A stretch of DNA of 64,000 nt from Flavobacteriales bacterium (GTDB lineage Bacteria; Bacteroidota; Bacteroidia; Flavobacteriales_F; PHOS-HE28), in NCBI GenBank assembly GCA_026129465.1, contig JAHCIA010000001.1, forward strand, positions 1,931,964 to 1,995,963, read 5' to 3'. The notes beneath the pieces were generated by a model. It saw only the letters and a list, made by a program, of their open reading frames with translations, had not been told where the DNA came from and made no database searches. Of the stretch, positions 1-10,512 are shown piece by piece (position 1 is the first letter of the stretch; each line of letters begins with the position of its first letter). Made by a program: the position numbers and the translations under genes.

Positions 1-1400
1 GGATCGTCTTCGCCGGAGAGCGCGCGGCGAAAGCGGGACGCGGCAATCCCTGGAACGGCAACTCCTTCATCGACCTCTACACCGCGAAGCCCTTGAACGG
101 TGGCGCTTGGTCACGGCCAGAGCCCTTGCCAGGAACAGTCAACGGACGATTCCACGACGGCCCGGCCGTGTTCAGCACGGATGGCCGCGAGATGTACTTC
201 ACCCGGAGCGATTACTACAAGTTCCGACTCAACAAGGATGAAGGCGCCACCAGTCACCTCAAGCTGTTCCGCGCGCAGCGCGATCCGAACGGGAACTGGG
301 GCGAGATCCACCAATTCGCTTACAACACCCACGGCTACAGCACCGGCCACGCCGCGATGAGCACCGATGGCAACACGCTGTACTTCGTCAGTGATCGGCC
401 AGGCGGTTACGGCGGTACGGACATCTATCGCTGCCAGCGACTGGAGGAAGGCTGGTCCGAACCGGTGAACCTCGGCCCTGTGGTGAATACGGCCGGCAAT
501 GAGATGTTCCCCACCATCAGCGGCGATTCGCTCTTCTTCTCCAGCGATGGCCATCCTGGCATCGGTGGTCTGGACATCTTCCTGACCACGCCGGTGGCCG
601 ACGGCTGGACCACGCCGGCGAACATGAACTACCCGATCAACAGCACCAGCGACGACTTCGCGCTGGTGATGTCGCCGGGTGGTACGGACGGCTACCTGAG
701 CAGTGACCGCAGCGGCAGAGACAAGGCCTACACCTTCCAAGGGCATGAGCCCACCTTGGTCGTGCATGGCATCTTCTTGAACGATGAGACCGGCGAACCG
801 ATGCCCGATGTGGAGGTTCGGCTGCTGGACCTGACGACCGGCGAGGCGATGACCATGCTCACCGGGCCGGACGGCCACTATCGCTTCGACATGAAGAAGG
901 ACAGCGACTACCGGCTTTCCGGCAGCAAGAACGGCATGTTCACCGAGAGCCGCGACATCAGCACGCAGGGCCAGCGTGTGAGCCGAACCTGGACGGAGAA
1001 CTTCGAGTTGAAGGAAGTGGTCATCGAGAAGCCCATCCTGGTGGAGAACATCTACTACGACTATGACCGCTGGGACATCCGTGCGGACGCCGCCGCCGAG
1101 CTGGACAAACTGGCGCGCATCTTCATCGACAACCCGAACCTGAGCTTCGAACTCAGTTCGCACACCGACAGCCGCGCGAGCGACCTGTACAATCTTGTGC
1201 TGAGCGAGGCACGGGCGAATAGCGCGGTGGACTACCTGATCCGCAAGGGCGTGGGGCCGGATCGCATCGTAGCGAAAGGCTACGGCGAACGCCGCCTGGT
1301 GAACCACTGCCGCGACGGGGTGGAATGCACCGAGGAGGAACACCAGGCCAACCGCCGCACGGAGTTCAAGGTGACGAAGGTGACGCCCTCACTGCCCTGA
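1..1400 (+). CDS. PorE-like OmpA/PD40/CRD envelope protein (5' end outside window)
   Basis: The reading frame is already open at base 3 and runs to TGA at 1398-1400, so the gene is partial and its N-terminus lies upstream. Order of parts: beta-propeller PD40-type blades (GGTDIY, GGLDIF and LSSDRSG motifs, roughly bases 90-740), a carboxypeptidase-regulatory/CnaB-like beta domain (about 760-1000), then a C-terminal OmpA peptidoglycan-binding domain (about 1040-1390; SSHTDSR, LSEARANS and KGYGE motifs). Propeller-CRD-OmpA is the order known for PorE, a periplasmic T9SS component that anchors the machinery to peptidoglycan, although flavobacteria carry several paralogues with this order. The name is therefore a family-level inference. 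It is convergent with the next gene, 23 bp apart. Confidence 0.8.
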   Translation, partial: IVFAGERAAKAGRGNPWNGNSFIDLYTAKPLNGGAWSRPEPLPGTVNGRFHDGPAVFSTDGREMYFTRSDYYKFRLNKDEGATSHLKLFRAQRDPNGNWGEIHQFAYNTHGYSTGHAAMSTDGNTLYFVSDRPGGYGGTDIYRCQRLEEGWSEPVNLGPVVNTAGNEMFPTISGDSLFFSSDGHPGIGGLDIFLTTPVADGWTTPANMNYPINSTSDDFALVMSPGGTDGYLSSDRSGRDKAYTFQGHEPTLVVHGIFLNDETGEPMPDVEVRLLDLTTGEAMTMLTGPDGHYRFDMKKDSDYRLSGSKNGMFTESRDISTQGQRVSRTWTENFELKEVVIEKPILVENIYYDYDRWDIRADAAAELDKLARIFIDNPNLSFELSSHTDSRASDLYNLVLSEARANSAVDYLIRKGVGPDRIVAKGYGERRLVNHCRDGVECTEEEHQANRRTEFKVTKVTPSLP

Positions 1401-1423
1401 TCAGGTGATCGCGGTGGCGGTCA

Positions 1424-2968
1424 TCACTTGGCCATCAAGCGGCCGCCGGCACGTTTCACGGCCTGTTGGAAGGTGATGTCCTCCGCATGTCCAGTGGCCC
1501 AGGCGAGCACATCGAAATACTTCAGCACCAGGCTCTCGTTCGGGTCCTCGAACAGTTCGAGGAAGGTGTCGCGCAGGGACACGAAGAGGTTGCGCTTCAC
1601 TTCGGGGTCCCCGGCACGGGCCAGCTTCTTGATGTGCTCGATGAGCGTGACCTCCACCTGATGCGCACGGTGGTGCTTGCTGAGGAAGCGTTGCGTGGAA
1701 CGAACGATGTATTCCAGCAGGTCGTAGTTGCCCAGTTCGTAATGGACCACCAGGTTGAAGAGCCGCGCGTAAGTGAATATGTCCTGGCGCAGGGTGGGTT
1801 CATTGTCGTTGAGCACCTTGTTGAGCCAGAACAAGGCCTTGTTGAACTGCCCCGCGCCGAAATGGACACAGGCCAGCGCGAAATGGAATTCCAGTTCATG
1901 CTCCTTGTGGAGCCTTGGTCCGATCCGCTCCATGCCTTGCAGGATGTCATCCACCAGGGCCAGGGCCTTCTCATGGTCACCGGCACGGTCCAGCAGACGC
2001 AATTCACTCAGGTAGCTCGCCACAAAGACCTGGGTGTCGATGTTGATCCCGTGGAAGCCATTGGTACCCGGGAGGGATCGCATGACCTTGATGTCCGCGC
2101 GGGCCTTATCCAGATCGCGCAGTTCGATGCGCGCGTTGATGATGTAGTGCAGCGTGCGGATGTAGCGCTTGGGCAGGTCGGCCCGGATGTTCGCATGCTC
2201 GTCCAGGATGGCCCGCACGCGCTCGAACTTCTCCAGGCTGGTCTTCCAGTCACGCTTCGCCCAGTGGCAGAAGCCCTGCGTGTAGTAGCAGATGGTGGCC
2301 GCGCGGCGGGAAAGCGCCGTGTTCTTTCCTTTGATCAACGGATGCTCGCTGATCTCCTCCACCATGGCGTGTTCCTCGTCTGTGCGCACGTAACCGCCGC
2401 TGCGGAACACATAATTGATCTTCGAATAGAGCACGTGGTAGGCGGCCAGATTCTGTAACCGGTCGATCACATCGCGCTCCTCCTTGATCAGCGCGTCGAG
2501 GTCCTTGGTGAACTCGCCGCTCTCGTAGGCTTCCTCCAGGAGCATCTTCTCCCAGCTGAGCAATTCGAACCAGTAATAGAACCGTTCGTTCTCCCGGGCG
2601 ATCCGCTTGGCACGGTGCAGCAGCTTGTTGCATTCGATATAGAGCGCTTTCTGGTAGAGGATCTCGATGTTCTTGATCTCCTGCTTCAGGATGCCGCTCA
2701 CCGAACTCTCCGCATGGTAGGCGCGCAGGGCCTTCAGGATGAGCTTGTACAGATGGTTCTTCTCCGAGGGCAGATGCCGGATGAAGGTCTCCTTGGCGAA
2801 CAGGCCCTTGAGGGCCTCCTCATCATAGGTCTTCTGCTTGTCGATCGCGTCGAAGATCCGCAGGTAGTTCTTGTCGCCCGATTGAAGCGCGGAGTGCAAT
2901 TTGAAGAAGCGTTTCTCCGACTTGGTGAGCGACTTGATCAGGTCGAATAGTTCGGTACTGGGTTTCAT
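1424..2968 (-). CDS. conserved helical (TPR-like) protein of unknown function
   Basis: A 514-aa all-helical protein beginning MKPSTELFDLIKSLTKSEKRF, an N-terminus I recognise as conserved in Bacteroidota proteins of unknown function. The body is a series of amphipathic helices with TPR-like spacing (for example HFALACVHFGAGQFNKALFWL) and no signal peptide, so a cytoplasmic scaffold role is plausible but unproven. I chose ATG at 2968 over an in-frame TTG at 2998. It fits the conserved N-terminus, and a perfect -7 box (TAACTTTG, 3016-3009) lies 40 nt upstream. The gene is divergent from the M1 peptidase gene. No function can be assigned. Confidence 0.75.
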   Translation of the reverse strand: MKPSTELFDLIKSLTKSEKRFFKLHSALQSGDKNYLRIFDAIDKQKTYDEEALKGLFAKETFIRHLPSEKNHLYKLILKALRAYHAESSVSGILKQEIKNIEILYQKALYIECNKLLHRAKRIARENERFYYWFELLSWEKMLLEEAYESGEFTKDLDALIKEERDVIDRLQNLAAYHVLYSKINYVFRSGGYVRTDEEHAMVEEISEHPLIKGKNTALSRRAATICYYTQGFCHWAKRDWKTSLEKFERVRAILDEHANIRADLPKRYIRTLHYIINARIELRDLDKARADIKVMRSLPGTNGFHGINIDTQVFVASYLSELRLLDRAGDHEKALALVDDILQGMERIGPRLHKEHELEFHFALACVHFGAGQFNKALFWLNKVLNDNEPTLRQDIFTYARLFNLVVHYELGNYDLLEYIVRSTQRFLSKHHRAHQVEVTLIEHIKKLARAGDPEVKRNLFVSLRDTFLELFEDPNESLVLKYFDVLAWATGHAEDITFQQAVKRAGGRLMAK

Positions 2969-3008
2969 GGCAGCGTGGACCAGGGCTTTGGATCCCAAGC
3001 CAGTTCTC

Positions 3009-3016
3009 CAAAGTTA
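3009..3016 (-). promoter_or_regulatory. -7 promoter box of the TPR-like gene
   Basis: TAACTTTG on the minus strand matches the Bacteroidota -7 consensus TAnnTTTG exactly and lies 40 nt upstream of the ATG at 2968. No convincing -33 TTTG is seen. Confidence 0.5.
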
Positions 3017-3056
3017 GGGATCCAACAACCGGAAATGCCACCCATCCTCACCCGGC

Positions 3057-3064
3057 TATATTTG
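3057..3064 (+). promoter_or_regulatory. -7 promoter box of the M1 peptidase gene
   Basis: TATATTTG is an exact TAnnTTTG match ending only 4 nt before the ATG at 3069. If used, the transcript would be leaderless or nearly so. Confidence 0.5.
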
Positions 3065-3068
3065 GTCG

Positions 3069-5519
3069 ATGCTCCACTTGCCCTTCCCCATTCGATTGCT
3101 GCGCCCCCTGTTGATGTTGGCCCTCCTGGCCGGTGATATCGGGGCGCAGGCCCAGCACGACTGTCGCTCCACCAAGCAACACCTGCTTGGTGGCCAGGCC
3201 AAAGGCGGGGGGGGCGGCCTGTGGCCCTTCGAGATCCTGCACCAGCGCATCGATCTGGACCTGACCGTGCACAATACGCTGAAGGCCTCCTGCCTGGTGC
3301 GCACCACCCCACGCCAGCCAGGGCTTTCCATCGTACCGATGGACCTGCTGGCCCTCACCGTGGATTCCGTCTCTTCCCCCGCGGGACCCTTCGCCTTCAC
3401 CCATGTGGGGGAAACGCTGGAGATCGACCTTGGCACCGAAGCCACACTTGGCGACACATTGGAATTCACGGTCCACTATCGTGGAAGTCCAGCCGTGGAT
3501 CCCAGCGGCTTCGGGGGCTTCTATCTCACGGCCACGCACGCCTACAATCTTGGCGTGGCTTTCCAAAGCGTTCCCCACTCCTATGGCCGGGCCTGGTTCC
3601 CCTGCGTGGACAATTTCACCGAACGCAACAGCTACGAGTTCGTGGTGCGAACGGCCAATGGACGCAAAGCCTGGTGCAATGGATACCTGGTCTCTGAAAC
3701 GGCCCTCGGCGGAGATACGCTGGTCCGGCATTGGCGCATCGATGAGACCATGCCCGCCTACCTCGCCTCGGTGGCCGCAAGCGACTACACCGTGGTGCGC
3801 GACACCTTTCCCAGCATCGGTGGCGGACCCATCCCGGTGGAACTGGTGGCGCGTGCGCCGGATACCACCAACATGAAAGCCTCCTTCATCAACCTGCGCG
3901 ATGCCTTCGATGCCTTCGAGGACTGGTTCGGCCCATACCGTTGGAACAAGGTGGGCTACGTACTGACGCCGCAGGGTGCCATGGAGCACAGCACCAGCGT
4001 GCACTACCCTTCCTTCATCGCCAATGGCAATCTGCAATACGAGGACATCATGGCGCATGAACTGGCGCACCAGTGGTGGGGCGACCTGGTGACCTGCGAC
4101 CGCGCCGAGGAGATGTGGATCAACGAGGGCTTCGCGGAGTACCTGAGCTTCCTTTTCGAGGAATGGGTCTACGGACCGGGAAAGTACCGGCAGTTGGTGA
4201 AGTCCAACCACCGGAAGATGGTCCACCGGGCACACCTGATCGACCAGGGCTGGTGGGCGCTCTCCGAGGTGCCGCAACAGTGGACGTACGGCGAGCATAG
4301 CTACAACAAGGGCGCGGACGCCTGTCACACGCTGCGAGGCTACCTCGGCGACGACCTCTTCCGCGCCGGACTCATGAGCTTCCTGCAAGCCCACGCCTTC
4401 CAGCCCGTGAACAGCGAGATGATGCGCGAACACCTGACGCAGGTGACCGGCTTGGACATGACCGACTTTTTCACCGACCGGATCCAGCGTCCCGGCTGGT
4501 CGTCCTTCGAGGTGGACTCCTTCTCGGTGGGAGTTCCCGGTGGCGGCATCTGGCCGGTGACCGTGCATGTGCAGCAGAAACTCCGTGGCCCTGCGCAATG
4601 GCACCACAACGTGCCGTTGCCTGTCACCTTCATGGATGACCAAGGCATGGTGTGGAGCACCCCGGATCCCGTGATGGTGGGCGGTGCGCAGGATAGCTTC
4701 ACCCTGGACGCACCGATGCCGCCCACCACCGTGATACTCAACATCGACGACCGCATCAGCATGGCGGTGACCAGCGACATGGACACGCTGTTGACCCCGG
4801 GGATCCGATCATACAGCCATGCCGATCTGCGCCTCACAGTGACGAGCGTGCCCGGCCCGGTGCCCATCCGTTTGGAGGAGTATTGGGTGGCCGCCGATGA
4901 GGACCTGGAAGAACCCTGGACGTATGTGGCCTCGCCCGACCGTTGGTGGCGCATCGTGGGCAACATCCCGGAGGAGTCCGTGATCGTCGCACGCATCGAC
5001 TACGACGGCCGAACCACCAACAGCGCCTCCTATGATGTGGGGCTGATGCAGGACCACGCTGGGGTGGCCTTCCATGAGGACAGCCTGGTACTGCTCTACC
5101 GGCCCGACCAACGCATGCCTTGGGGCTTGCACCCGAATTTCACGGTGAATCCCTTGGTGAGTCCCACGGACAAGTGGGGCCGCGTGGAATTCAGCCCAGT
5201 GAAGGCCGGCGAGTATGCGCTGGGTTTCCGCAAGGGCGTTGTGGGCATTCCCGAGACGGCCACGGACACGCGCCTGCGATGGTCCTTGCGGCCGAACCCC
5301 GTGGAAGACCATTTGACCGTGGAGTTGCTGGAGGGCGAGTTGCCTCCGGGCCTGTTGATGTTGCATGATGCACAGGGCAGGCTCGTGCGTGAGGTCCCCT
5401 GGCAGGGCGGGATCGTGACGATCCGATCGCAGGGACTCGCGGGCGGCGCCCACCAACTGAGCTATCGGCGGCAGACAGGTGCCAACACACCGATAGGGCG
5501 TGTGGTGATCGCGCGCTGA
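3069..5519 (+). CDS. T9SS-exported M1-family aminopeptidase
   Basis: An 816-aa zinc metallopeptidase of the gluzincin M1 family, which removes N-terminal amino acids from peptides. It starts with a Sec signal peptide (about residues 1-28, ending GAQA). The substrate-binding exopeptidase motif is GAMEH (usually GAMEN). The zinc site is H330-E331-x-x-H334 with the third ligand E353, the exact HExxH-x18-E spacing. The last 80 or so residues (LRPNPVEDHLTVELL onward) form a T9SS type A sorting domain, so the enzyme is probably exported or surface-bound and feeds peptide scavenging. Its stop codon abuts the stop of eno on the other strand (TGATCA, 5517-5522). Confidence 0.9.
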   Translation: MLHLPFPIRLLRPLLMLALLAGDIGAQAQHDCRSTKQHLLGGQAKGGGGGLWPFEILHQRIDLDLTVHNTLKASCLVRTTPRQPGLSIVPMDLLALTVDSVSSPAGPFAFTHVGETLEIDLGTEATLGDTLEFTVHYRGSPAVDPSGFGGFYLTATHAYNLGVAFQSVPHSYGRAWFPCVDNFTERNSYEFVVRTANGRKAWCNGYLVSETALGGDTLVRHWRIDETMPAYLASVAASDYTVVRDTFPSIGGGPIPVELVARAPDTTNMKASFINLRDAFDAFEDWFGPYRWNKVGYVLTPQGAMEHSTSVHYPSFIANGNLQYEDIMAHELAHQWWGDLVTCDRAEEMWINEGFAEYLSFLFEEWVYGPGKYRQLVKSNHRKMVHRAHLIDQGWWALSEVPQQWTYGEHSYNKGADACHTLRGYLGDDLFRAGLMSFLQAHAFQPVNSEMMREHLTQVTGLDMTDFFTDRIQRPGWSSFEVDSFSVGVPGGGIWPVTVHVQQKLRGPAQWHHNVPLPVTFMDDQGMVWSTPDPVMVGGAQDSFTLDAPMPPTTVILNIDDRISMAVTSDMDTLLTPGIRSYSHADLRLTVTSVPGPVPIRLEEYWVAADEDLEEPWTYVASPDRWWRIVGNIPEESVIVARIDYDGRTTNSASYDVGLMQDHAGVAFHEDSLVLLYRPDQRMPWGLHPNFTVNPLVSPTDKWGRVEFSPVKAGEYALGFRKGVVGIPETATDTRLRWSLRPNPVEDHLTVELLEGELPPGLLMLHDAQGRLVREVPWQGGIVTIRSQGLAGGAHQLSYRRQTGANTPIGRVVIAR

Positions 5520-6866
<1,347 letters not shown>

Positions 6867-8003
6867 TCAGGCGCTCTGCGGCATTGGGCGGTCGGCGTGA
6901 ACGTGCACCTTCATCAGGTCCACGAAGCGGTCGAAGAGGTAGCGGCTGTCGAGCGGGCCGGGGCCGGCCTCGGGGTGGTATTGCACGCTGAACACCGGCC
7001 GTGCCTTCAAGCGGATGCCCGCCACGCTGCCGTCGTTCAGATGCACATGGGTGATCTCCACCTGCGCATTGGCCTCCGCATCGCTGCGCTTCACCACGAA
7101 CCCGTGGTTCTGCGAGGTGATCTCATCGCGGCCCGTGGTCAGGTCCTTGACGGGGTGGTTGATGCCGCGGTGGCCGTGGTGCATCTTCTCGGTGGCCATG
7201 CCCAGGCTCTCAGCCAGCAATTGATGACCCAGGCAGATGCCGAATACCGGTAGTCCTGTGGCCACCACTTCCTTCACCAACGCCACACTTGCGGACATGG
7301 CACCGGGGTCGCCGGGCCCATTGCTCAACAGGAACCCGTCGGGCTTCCAGGCGAGCATCTCTTCCAGCGCGGTGGCCATGGGGAAGACCCGCACACGGCA
7401 GCCACGTTCCAGTAGGCAGCGCTCGATGTTGCGCTTCACGCCGAAGTCCACCAATGCCACGCGGAAGGTGGCGTCGCTGTCACCCATTTCATAGGGTCCA
7501 GGCGTGCTCACCCGGCTGCTCAACTCCAGGCCTTCCATGCTCGGCGCTTCGGCGAGGCGGGCGCGCAGCTTGTCGATGTCCATTTCGGTGCTGCTGATCA
7601 ATGCGTTCTGGGCGCCATGGTCACGGATGTGCCGCACCAGTTTGCGCGTATCCAGATCGCTGATGCCGGTGATGCCGGCGGCCAGCAGGTGGTCTTCCAA
7701 AGAGCCTGTGCCACCGGGGCGGCTCCACACGTGACTGTACTTCTTCACCACCAGCCCGGAGATGGTGACCTGGCCGCTCTCCTCCTCACCCTCTTTCACG
7801 CCGTAGTTGCCGATGTGGGGCGAGGCCATGACCATGATCTGGCCGGTGTAGCTGGGGTCCGTGAAGATCTCCTGGTAGCCGGTCATGCCGGTATTGAAGC
7901 AGATCTCCCCGGTGGTGATGCCCCTGGCGCCGATGGCCCTGCCCCGGAAAAGCGTTCCATCGGCGAGCAACAGGACGGCTTCGGGGCGGTGGCTGATGAG
8001 CAT
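6867..8003 (-). CDS. carA: carbamoyl-phosphate synthase small (glutaminase) subunit
   Basis: A 378-aa glutamine amidotransferase subunit that delivers ammonia from glutamine to CarB for arginine and pyrimidine synthesis. The N-terminal half has the CarA-specific domain (FNTGMTGYQEIFTDPSY). The C-terminal class I GATase has its nucleophile C257 in GICLGHQLLAESLG and the His/Glu pair in SVQYHPEAGPGP near residue 340. I chose ATG at 8003 rather than an upstream in-frame start because the family begins near RPEAVLLLADGT and because TATCTTCG (8048-8041) lies 37 nt upstream. carB is not in the window. It follows the ribosomal terminator and is probably its own unit with eno. Confidence 0.96.
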   Translation of the reverse strand: MLISHRPEAVLLLADGTLFRGRAIGARGITTGEICFNTGMTGYQEIFTDPSYTGQIMVMASPHIGNYGVKEGEEESGQVTISGLVVKKYSHVWSRPGGTGSLEDHLLAAGITGISDLDTRKLVRHIRDHGAQNALISSTEMDIDKLRARLAEAPSMEGLELSSRVSTPGPYEMGDSDATFRVALVDFGVKRNIERCLLERGCRVRVFPMATALEEMLAWKPDGFLLSNGPGDPGAMSASVALVKEVVATGLPVFGICLGHQLLAESLGMATEKMHHGHRGINHPVKDLTTGRDEITSQNHGFVVKRSDAEANAQVEITHVHLNDGSVAGIRLKARPVFSVQYHPEAGPGPLDSRYLFDRFVDLMKVHVHADRPMPQSA

Positions 8004-8040
8004 TGGTGGCGGCTGGTGGGTCAGGGTCAGGACTCGGGCG

Positions 8041-8048
8041 CGAAGATA
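8041..8048 (-). promoter_or_regulatory. -7 promoter box of carA
   Basis: TATCTTCG on the minus strand matches TAnnTTYG, 37 nt upstream of the carA ATG and downstream of the rplQ terminator, so carA can be transcribed independently of the ribosomal operon. Confidence 0.5.
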
Positions 8049-8105
8049 CCGGGACAGTGTCAGCACCAGGATGAAAGATCTTCCACAGGTGTTGAGAACG
8101 GCCCC

Positions 8106-8135
8106 GAAAGAAGAAGGGGCGCCTCCCGGCGCCCC
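8106..8135 (-). terminator. rho-independent terminator of the ribosomal superoperon
   Basis: Reading the minus strand, an 8-bp perfect GC stem (GGGGCGCC pairs with GGCGCCCC, 4-nt loop) is followed by the pyrimidine tail TTCTTCTTTC. It sits 27 nt after the rplQ stop, closing the str-S10-spc-alpha operon before carA. Confidence 0.8.
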
Positions 8136-8162
8136 CTCATGCTTGGATCATGGACGATGCGA

Positions 8163-8672
8163 TCACGCGCTCTTGGCCTCCTCGCCACCTTCGGCGGCGG
8201 GCACTTCGGGCGCTTGGGCCTCAGGTGCGGCAGCGGCCTTGGCGCCTCCGCCACGGCGGCTGCGTCGTGTCTTCTTCGCCTCGGTGCCGGCGGCCTTCTC
8301 CTTGGTGTAGGTGGTATTGAAGTCCACCAGTTCGATCATGGCCATCTCGGCGGCATCGCCCAGGCGGTTGCCCAGCTTGATGATGCGCGTGTACCCTCCG
8401 GGACGCTCGGCGATCTTCGGGGCCACATCGCGGAAGAGGGCGGCGGTGGCGGTCTTGTTCTGCAACTCGCTGAAGACCACGCGGCGGCTGTGCGTGTTGT
8501 CGGCCTTGCTCTTGGTGATCAGTGGCTCCACGTAGCGACGCAGGGCGCGGGCCTTGGCCAGGGTGGTCTCGATGCGCTTGTGCTCGATCAACGAAATGGC
8601 CAGGTTGCTCAGCAACGCGTCGCGGTGGGCCTTCTTGCGGCCAAGGGCGTTGTTCTTGTTTCCGTGTCTCAT
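8163..8672 (-). CDS. rplQ: 50S ribosomal protein L17
   Basis: A 169-aa protein. The first 125 or so residues are canonical L17 ([17 protein letters not shown] at the start), which sits around the exit-tunnel opening of the 50S subunit. The C-terminal 45 residues are a low-complexity Ala/Glu/Lys/Arg extension (ending [14 protein letters not shown]), longer than the E. coli protein and of the kind common in Bacteroidota L17. It is the last gene of the alpha segment, 88 nt after rpoA across a heptamer-repeat intergenic region, and is followed by the operon terminator. Confidence 0.97.
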   Translation of the reverse strand: MRHGNKNNALGRKKAHRDALLSNLAISLIEHKRIETTLAKARALRRYVEPLITKSKADNTHSRRVVFSELQNKTATAALFRDVAPKIAERPGGYTRIIKLGNRLGDAAEMAMIELVDFNTTYTKEKAAGTEAKKTRRSRRGGGAKAAAAPEAQAPEVPAAEGGEEAKSA

Positions 8673-8676
8673 GGCA

Positions 8677-8760
8677 TTGTCTGTTGTCAGTTGTCAGTTG
8701 TCTGTTGCCAGGCTCCAGCAGTGCATTCACCGCCAACCGTCAACGGACAACCAGCAACCA
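8677..8760. repeat. inverted arrays of 7-bp repeats between rpoA and rplQ
   Basis: The left arm 8677-8711 is five tandem heptamers TTGTCTG, TTGTCAG, TTGTCAG, TTGTCTG, TTGCCAG. The right arm 8734-8760 is CAACCGT, CAACGGA, CAACCAG, CAACCA(T). The arms are roughly complementary: GTTGTCAGTTG can pair with CAACGGACAAC at 10 of 11 positions, so the mRNA could form a long imperfect hairpin between rpoA and rplQ. Confidence 0.75.
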
Positions 8761-9753
8761 TCATTCCTTGTCCAACTTGTACTTGCTCACGTTCATCCCG
8801 AAGCTCAGGCCCTTGTTCTCCACCAGGTCCTCCAGTTCGGTGAGGCTCTTCTTGCCGAAGTTGCGGAACTTCAAGAGGTCGTTCTTGTTGTAGCTTACCA
8901 GATCGCCGAGGGTCTCGATGTCGGCGGCCTTCAAGCAGTTCAGCGCGCGCACGCTCAGGTCCATGTCCACCAGCTTGGTCTTGAGCAGTTGACGCATGTG
9001 CAGGCTGGTCTCATCGAATTCCTCCTCCTGCACACGCTCCTCCACCTCCAGGGAGATGCGCTCGTCGCTGAAGAGCATGAAGTGATGGATGAGGATCTTG
9101 GCGGCCTCCTGCAGGGCGTTCTTCGGCGTGATGCTGCCGTCGGTGGTCACCTCGATGGTGAGTTTCTCGTAGTCGGTCTTCTCCTCCACGCGGGTGTTCT
9201 CCACCTGGTAGCGCACATTCTTGATGGGCGTGTAGATGGAGTCGATGAAGATGGTGCCGATGGGGGCGCCCTCCACCTTGTTCTCATCGGCGGGCACATA
9301 GCCACGGCCCTTGCCCACGGTGAGTTCCACATGCAGCTTCACGTTGGACTCCATGTTGCAGATGACCAGCTCCGGGTTGAGCACCTGGAAACCGGTGGTG
9401 TGCTTGCCGATGTCGCCGGCGGTGAAGCCGTCCTTGCCGGACACGGTGAAGGAGACCTTCTCGGTGCTCACATCCTCCAGCTGGCGGCGGAAGCGCACCT
9501 GCTTGAGGTTGAGCACGATCTCGGTCATGTCCTCCATCACGCCCTTGATGGTGGTGAACTCATGGTCCACCCCGTCGATGCGCACCGAGGTGATGGCATG
9601 GCCCTCCAGGGAGGAGAGCAGGATGCGGCGCAGCGCATTGCCGATGGTGATGCCATAGCCGGGCTCCAGCGGGCGGAACTCGAAGGAGCCGCGCTTGTCG
9701 TCGGATTCGATCATCGTGACCTTGTCAGGGCGCTGGAATTCGAGGATGGGCAT
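8761..9753 (-). CDS. rpoA: RNA polymerase alpha subunit
   Basis: A 330-aa protein of usual length. The N-terminal dimerisation and assembly domain (to about residue 230) contains [20 protein letters not shown]. The C-terminal DNA/activator-binding domain (about 245-320) contains [20 protein letters not shown] and the helix-hairpin-helix [16 protein letters not shown]. It assembles the beta and beta' subunits and contacts promoter UP elements and activators. It lies 104 nt downstream of rpsD, a gap containing a stable hairpin (9811-9848), and 88 nt upstream of rplQ. Confidence 0.98.
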   Translation of the reverse strand: MPILEFQRPDKVTMIESDDKRGSFEFRPLEPGYGITIGNALRRILLSSLEGHAITSVRIDGVDHEFTTIKGVMEDMTEIVLNLKQVRFRRQLEDVSTEKVSFTVSGKDGFTAGDIGKHTTGFQVLNPELVICNMESNVKLHVELTVGKGRGYVPADENKVEGAPIGTIFIDSIYTPIKNVRYQVENTRVEEKTDYEKLTIEVTTDGSITPKNALQEAAKILIHHFMLFSDERISLEVEERVQEEEFDETSLHMRQLLKTKLVDMDLSVRALNCLKAADIETLGDLVSYNKNDLLKFRNFGKKSLTELEDLVENKGLSFGMNVSKYKLDKE

Positions 9754-9810
9754 GGTTGGTGATCGTTGTTCGTTCTTGGTTTCGGTCGTCGTACGTCAGT
9801 CCTCCTGGGC

Positions 9811-9848
9811 GGTCCGTTCCCAGCGGCCTGACGACCACCGCTGGGACC
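9811..9848 (-). other. mRNA hairpin between rpsD and rpoA
   Basis: CCCAGCGG (9819-9826) pairs with CCGCTGGG (9838-9845) across an 11-nt loop, and GGTCC (9811-9815) continues with GGACC after a 3-nt bulge. No T-run follows on the minus strand, so it looks like an internal mRNA structure (processing, stability or attenuation) rather than a terminator. Confidence 0.5.
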
Positions 9849-9857
9849 GCATGGCTC

Positions 9858-10466
9858 TTACTTGCTGTACAATTCCACGATGAGCTGCTCGCGGATGTTC
9901 TCCGGGATCTGGGCGCGCTCGGGCATGGCCACGAACTTGCCGGTCATGGAGCCCTGCTCCCACACCAGCCAATCGAAGCGGTTGCTGTTGGTGGAGAGGC
10001 TGTTGGTGATGGACTCCAGCGAACGGCTCTTCTCGCGCACGGCCACGGTCTGTCCGGGGCGCAGGCTGTAGCTGGGCACGTTCACCACCTGGCCGTCCAC
10101 GGTGATGTGGCCATGGCTCACCAGTTGACGGGCGGCGCGCCGCGTGGGGGCGATGCCCAGGCGGAACACGGTGTTGTCCAGACGCGCTTCGCAGAGCTGC
10201 AGCAGCACCTCGCCGGTGATGCCCTTCTTGCTGGCCGCGCGGTGGAACATGAGCTCGAACTGGCGCTCGAGCACGCCGTAGGTGTATTTCGCCTTCTGCT
10301 TCTCGCGCAGCTGCACGGCGTATTCGCTCTCCTTGCGGCGGCGGCGGGCATTGGGGCCATGCTGCCCGGGGGAGTGGGGCTTGCGCTCCATCCACTTGTC
10401 CGGGCCTAGGATGGCTTCGCCGAACTTGCGGGCGATGCGGGTCTTGGGTCCTGTGTAACGTGCCAT
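9858..10466 (-). CDS. rpsD: 30S ribosomal protein S4
   Basis: A 202-aa primary 16S rRNA-binding protein. Starts [17 protein letters not shown], with the S4 RNA-binding domain in the middle ([20 protein letters not shown], then [17 protein letters not shown], about residues 95-150) and the conserved end [13 protein letters not shown]. It has no zinc-binding cysteines at the N-terminus, so it is the C-minus form. In E. coli S4 represses the alpha operon by binding its mRNA. Whether the hairpin directly downstream or the repeat structures in this operon play such a role is unknown. It is 46 nt after rpsK. Confidence 0.98.
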   Translation of the reverse strand: MARYTGPKTRIARKFGEAILGPDKWMERKPHSPGQHGPNARRRRKESEYAVQLREKQKAKYTYGVLERQFELMFHRAASKKGITGEVLLQLCEARLDNTVFRLGIAPTRRAARQLVSHGHITVDGQVVNVPSYSLRPGQTVAVREKSRSLESITNSLSTNSNRFDWLVWEQGSMTGKFVAMPERAQIPENIREQLIVELYSK

Positions 10467-10512
10467 TGTTCTTTCGTTGGTGCCGGATATCGCCGGCCCT
10501 TGTAGTTCGTTG

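Noticed and set aside
3048..4643. 531-codon open frame on the minus strand across the M1 peptidase gene
   Set aside because: It is antisense to a clearly functional metallopeptidase, its composition (His/Val/Gly/Gln-rich) is that of a shadow frame in GC-rich DNA, and it has no recognisable motif.
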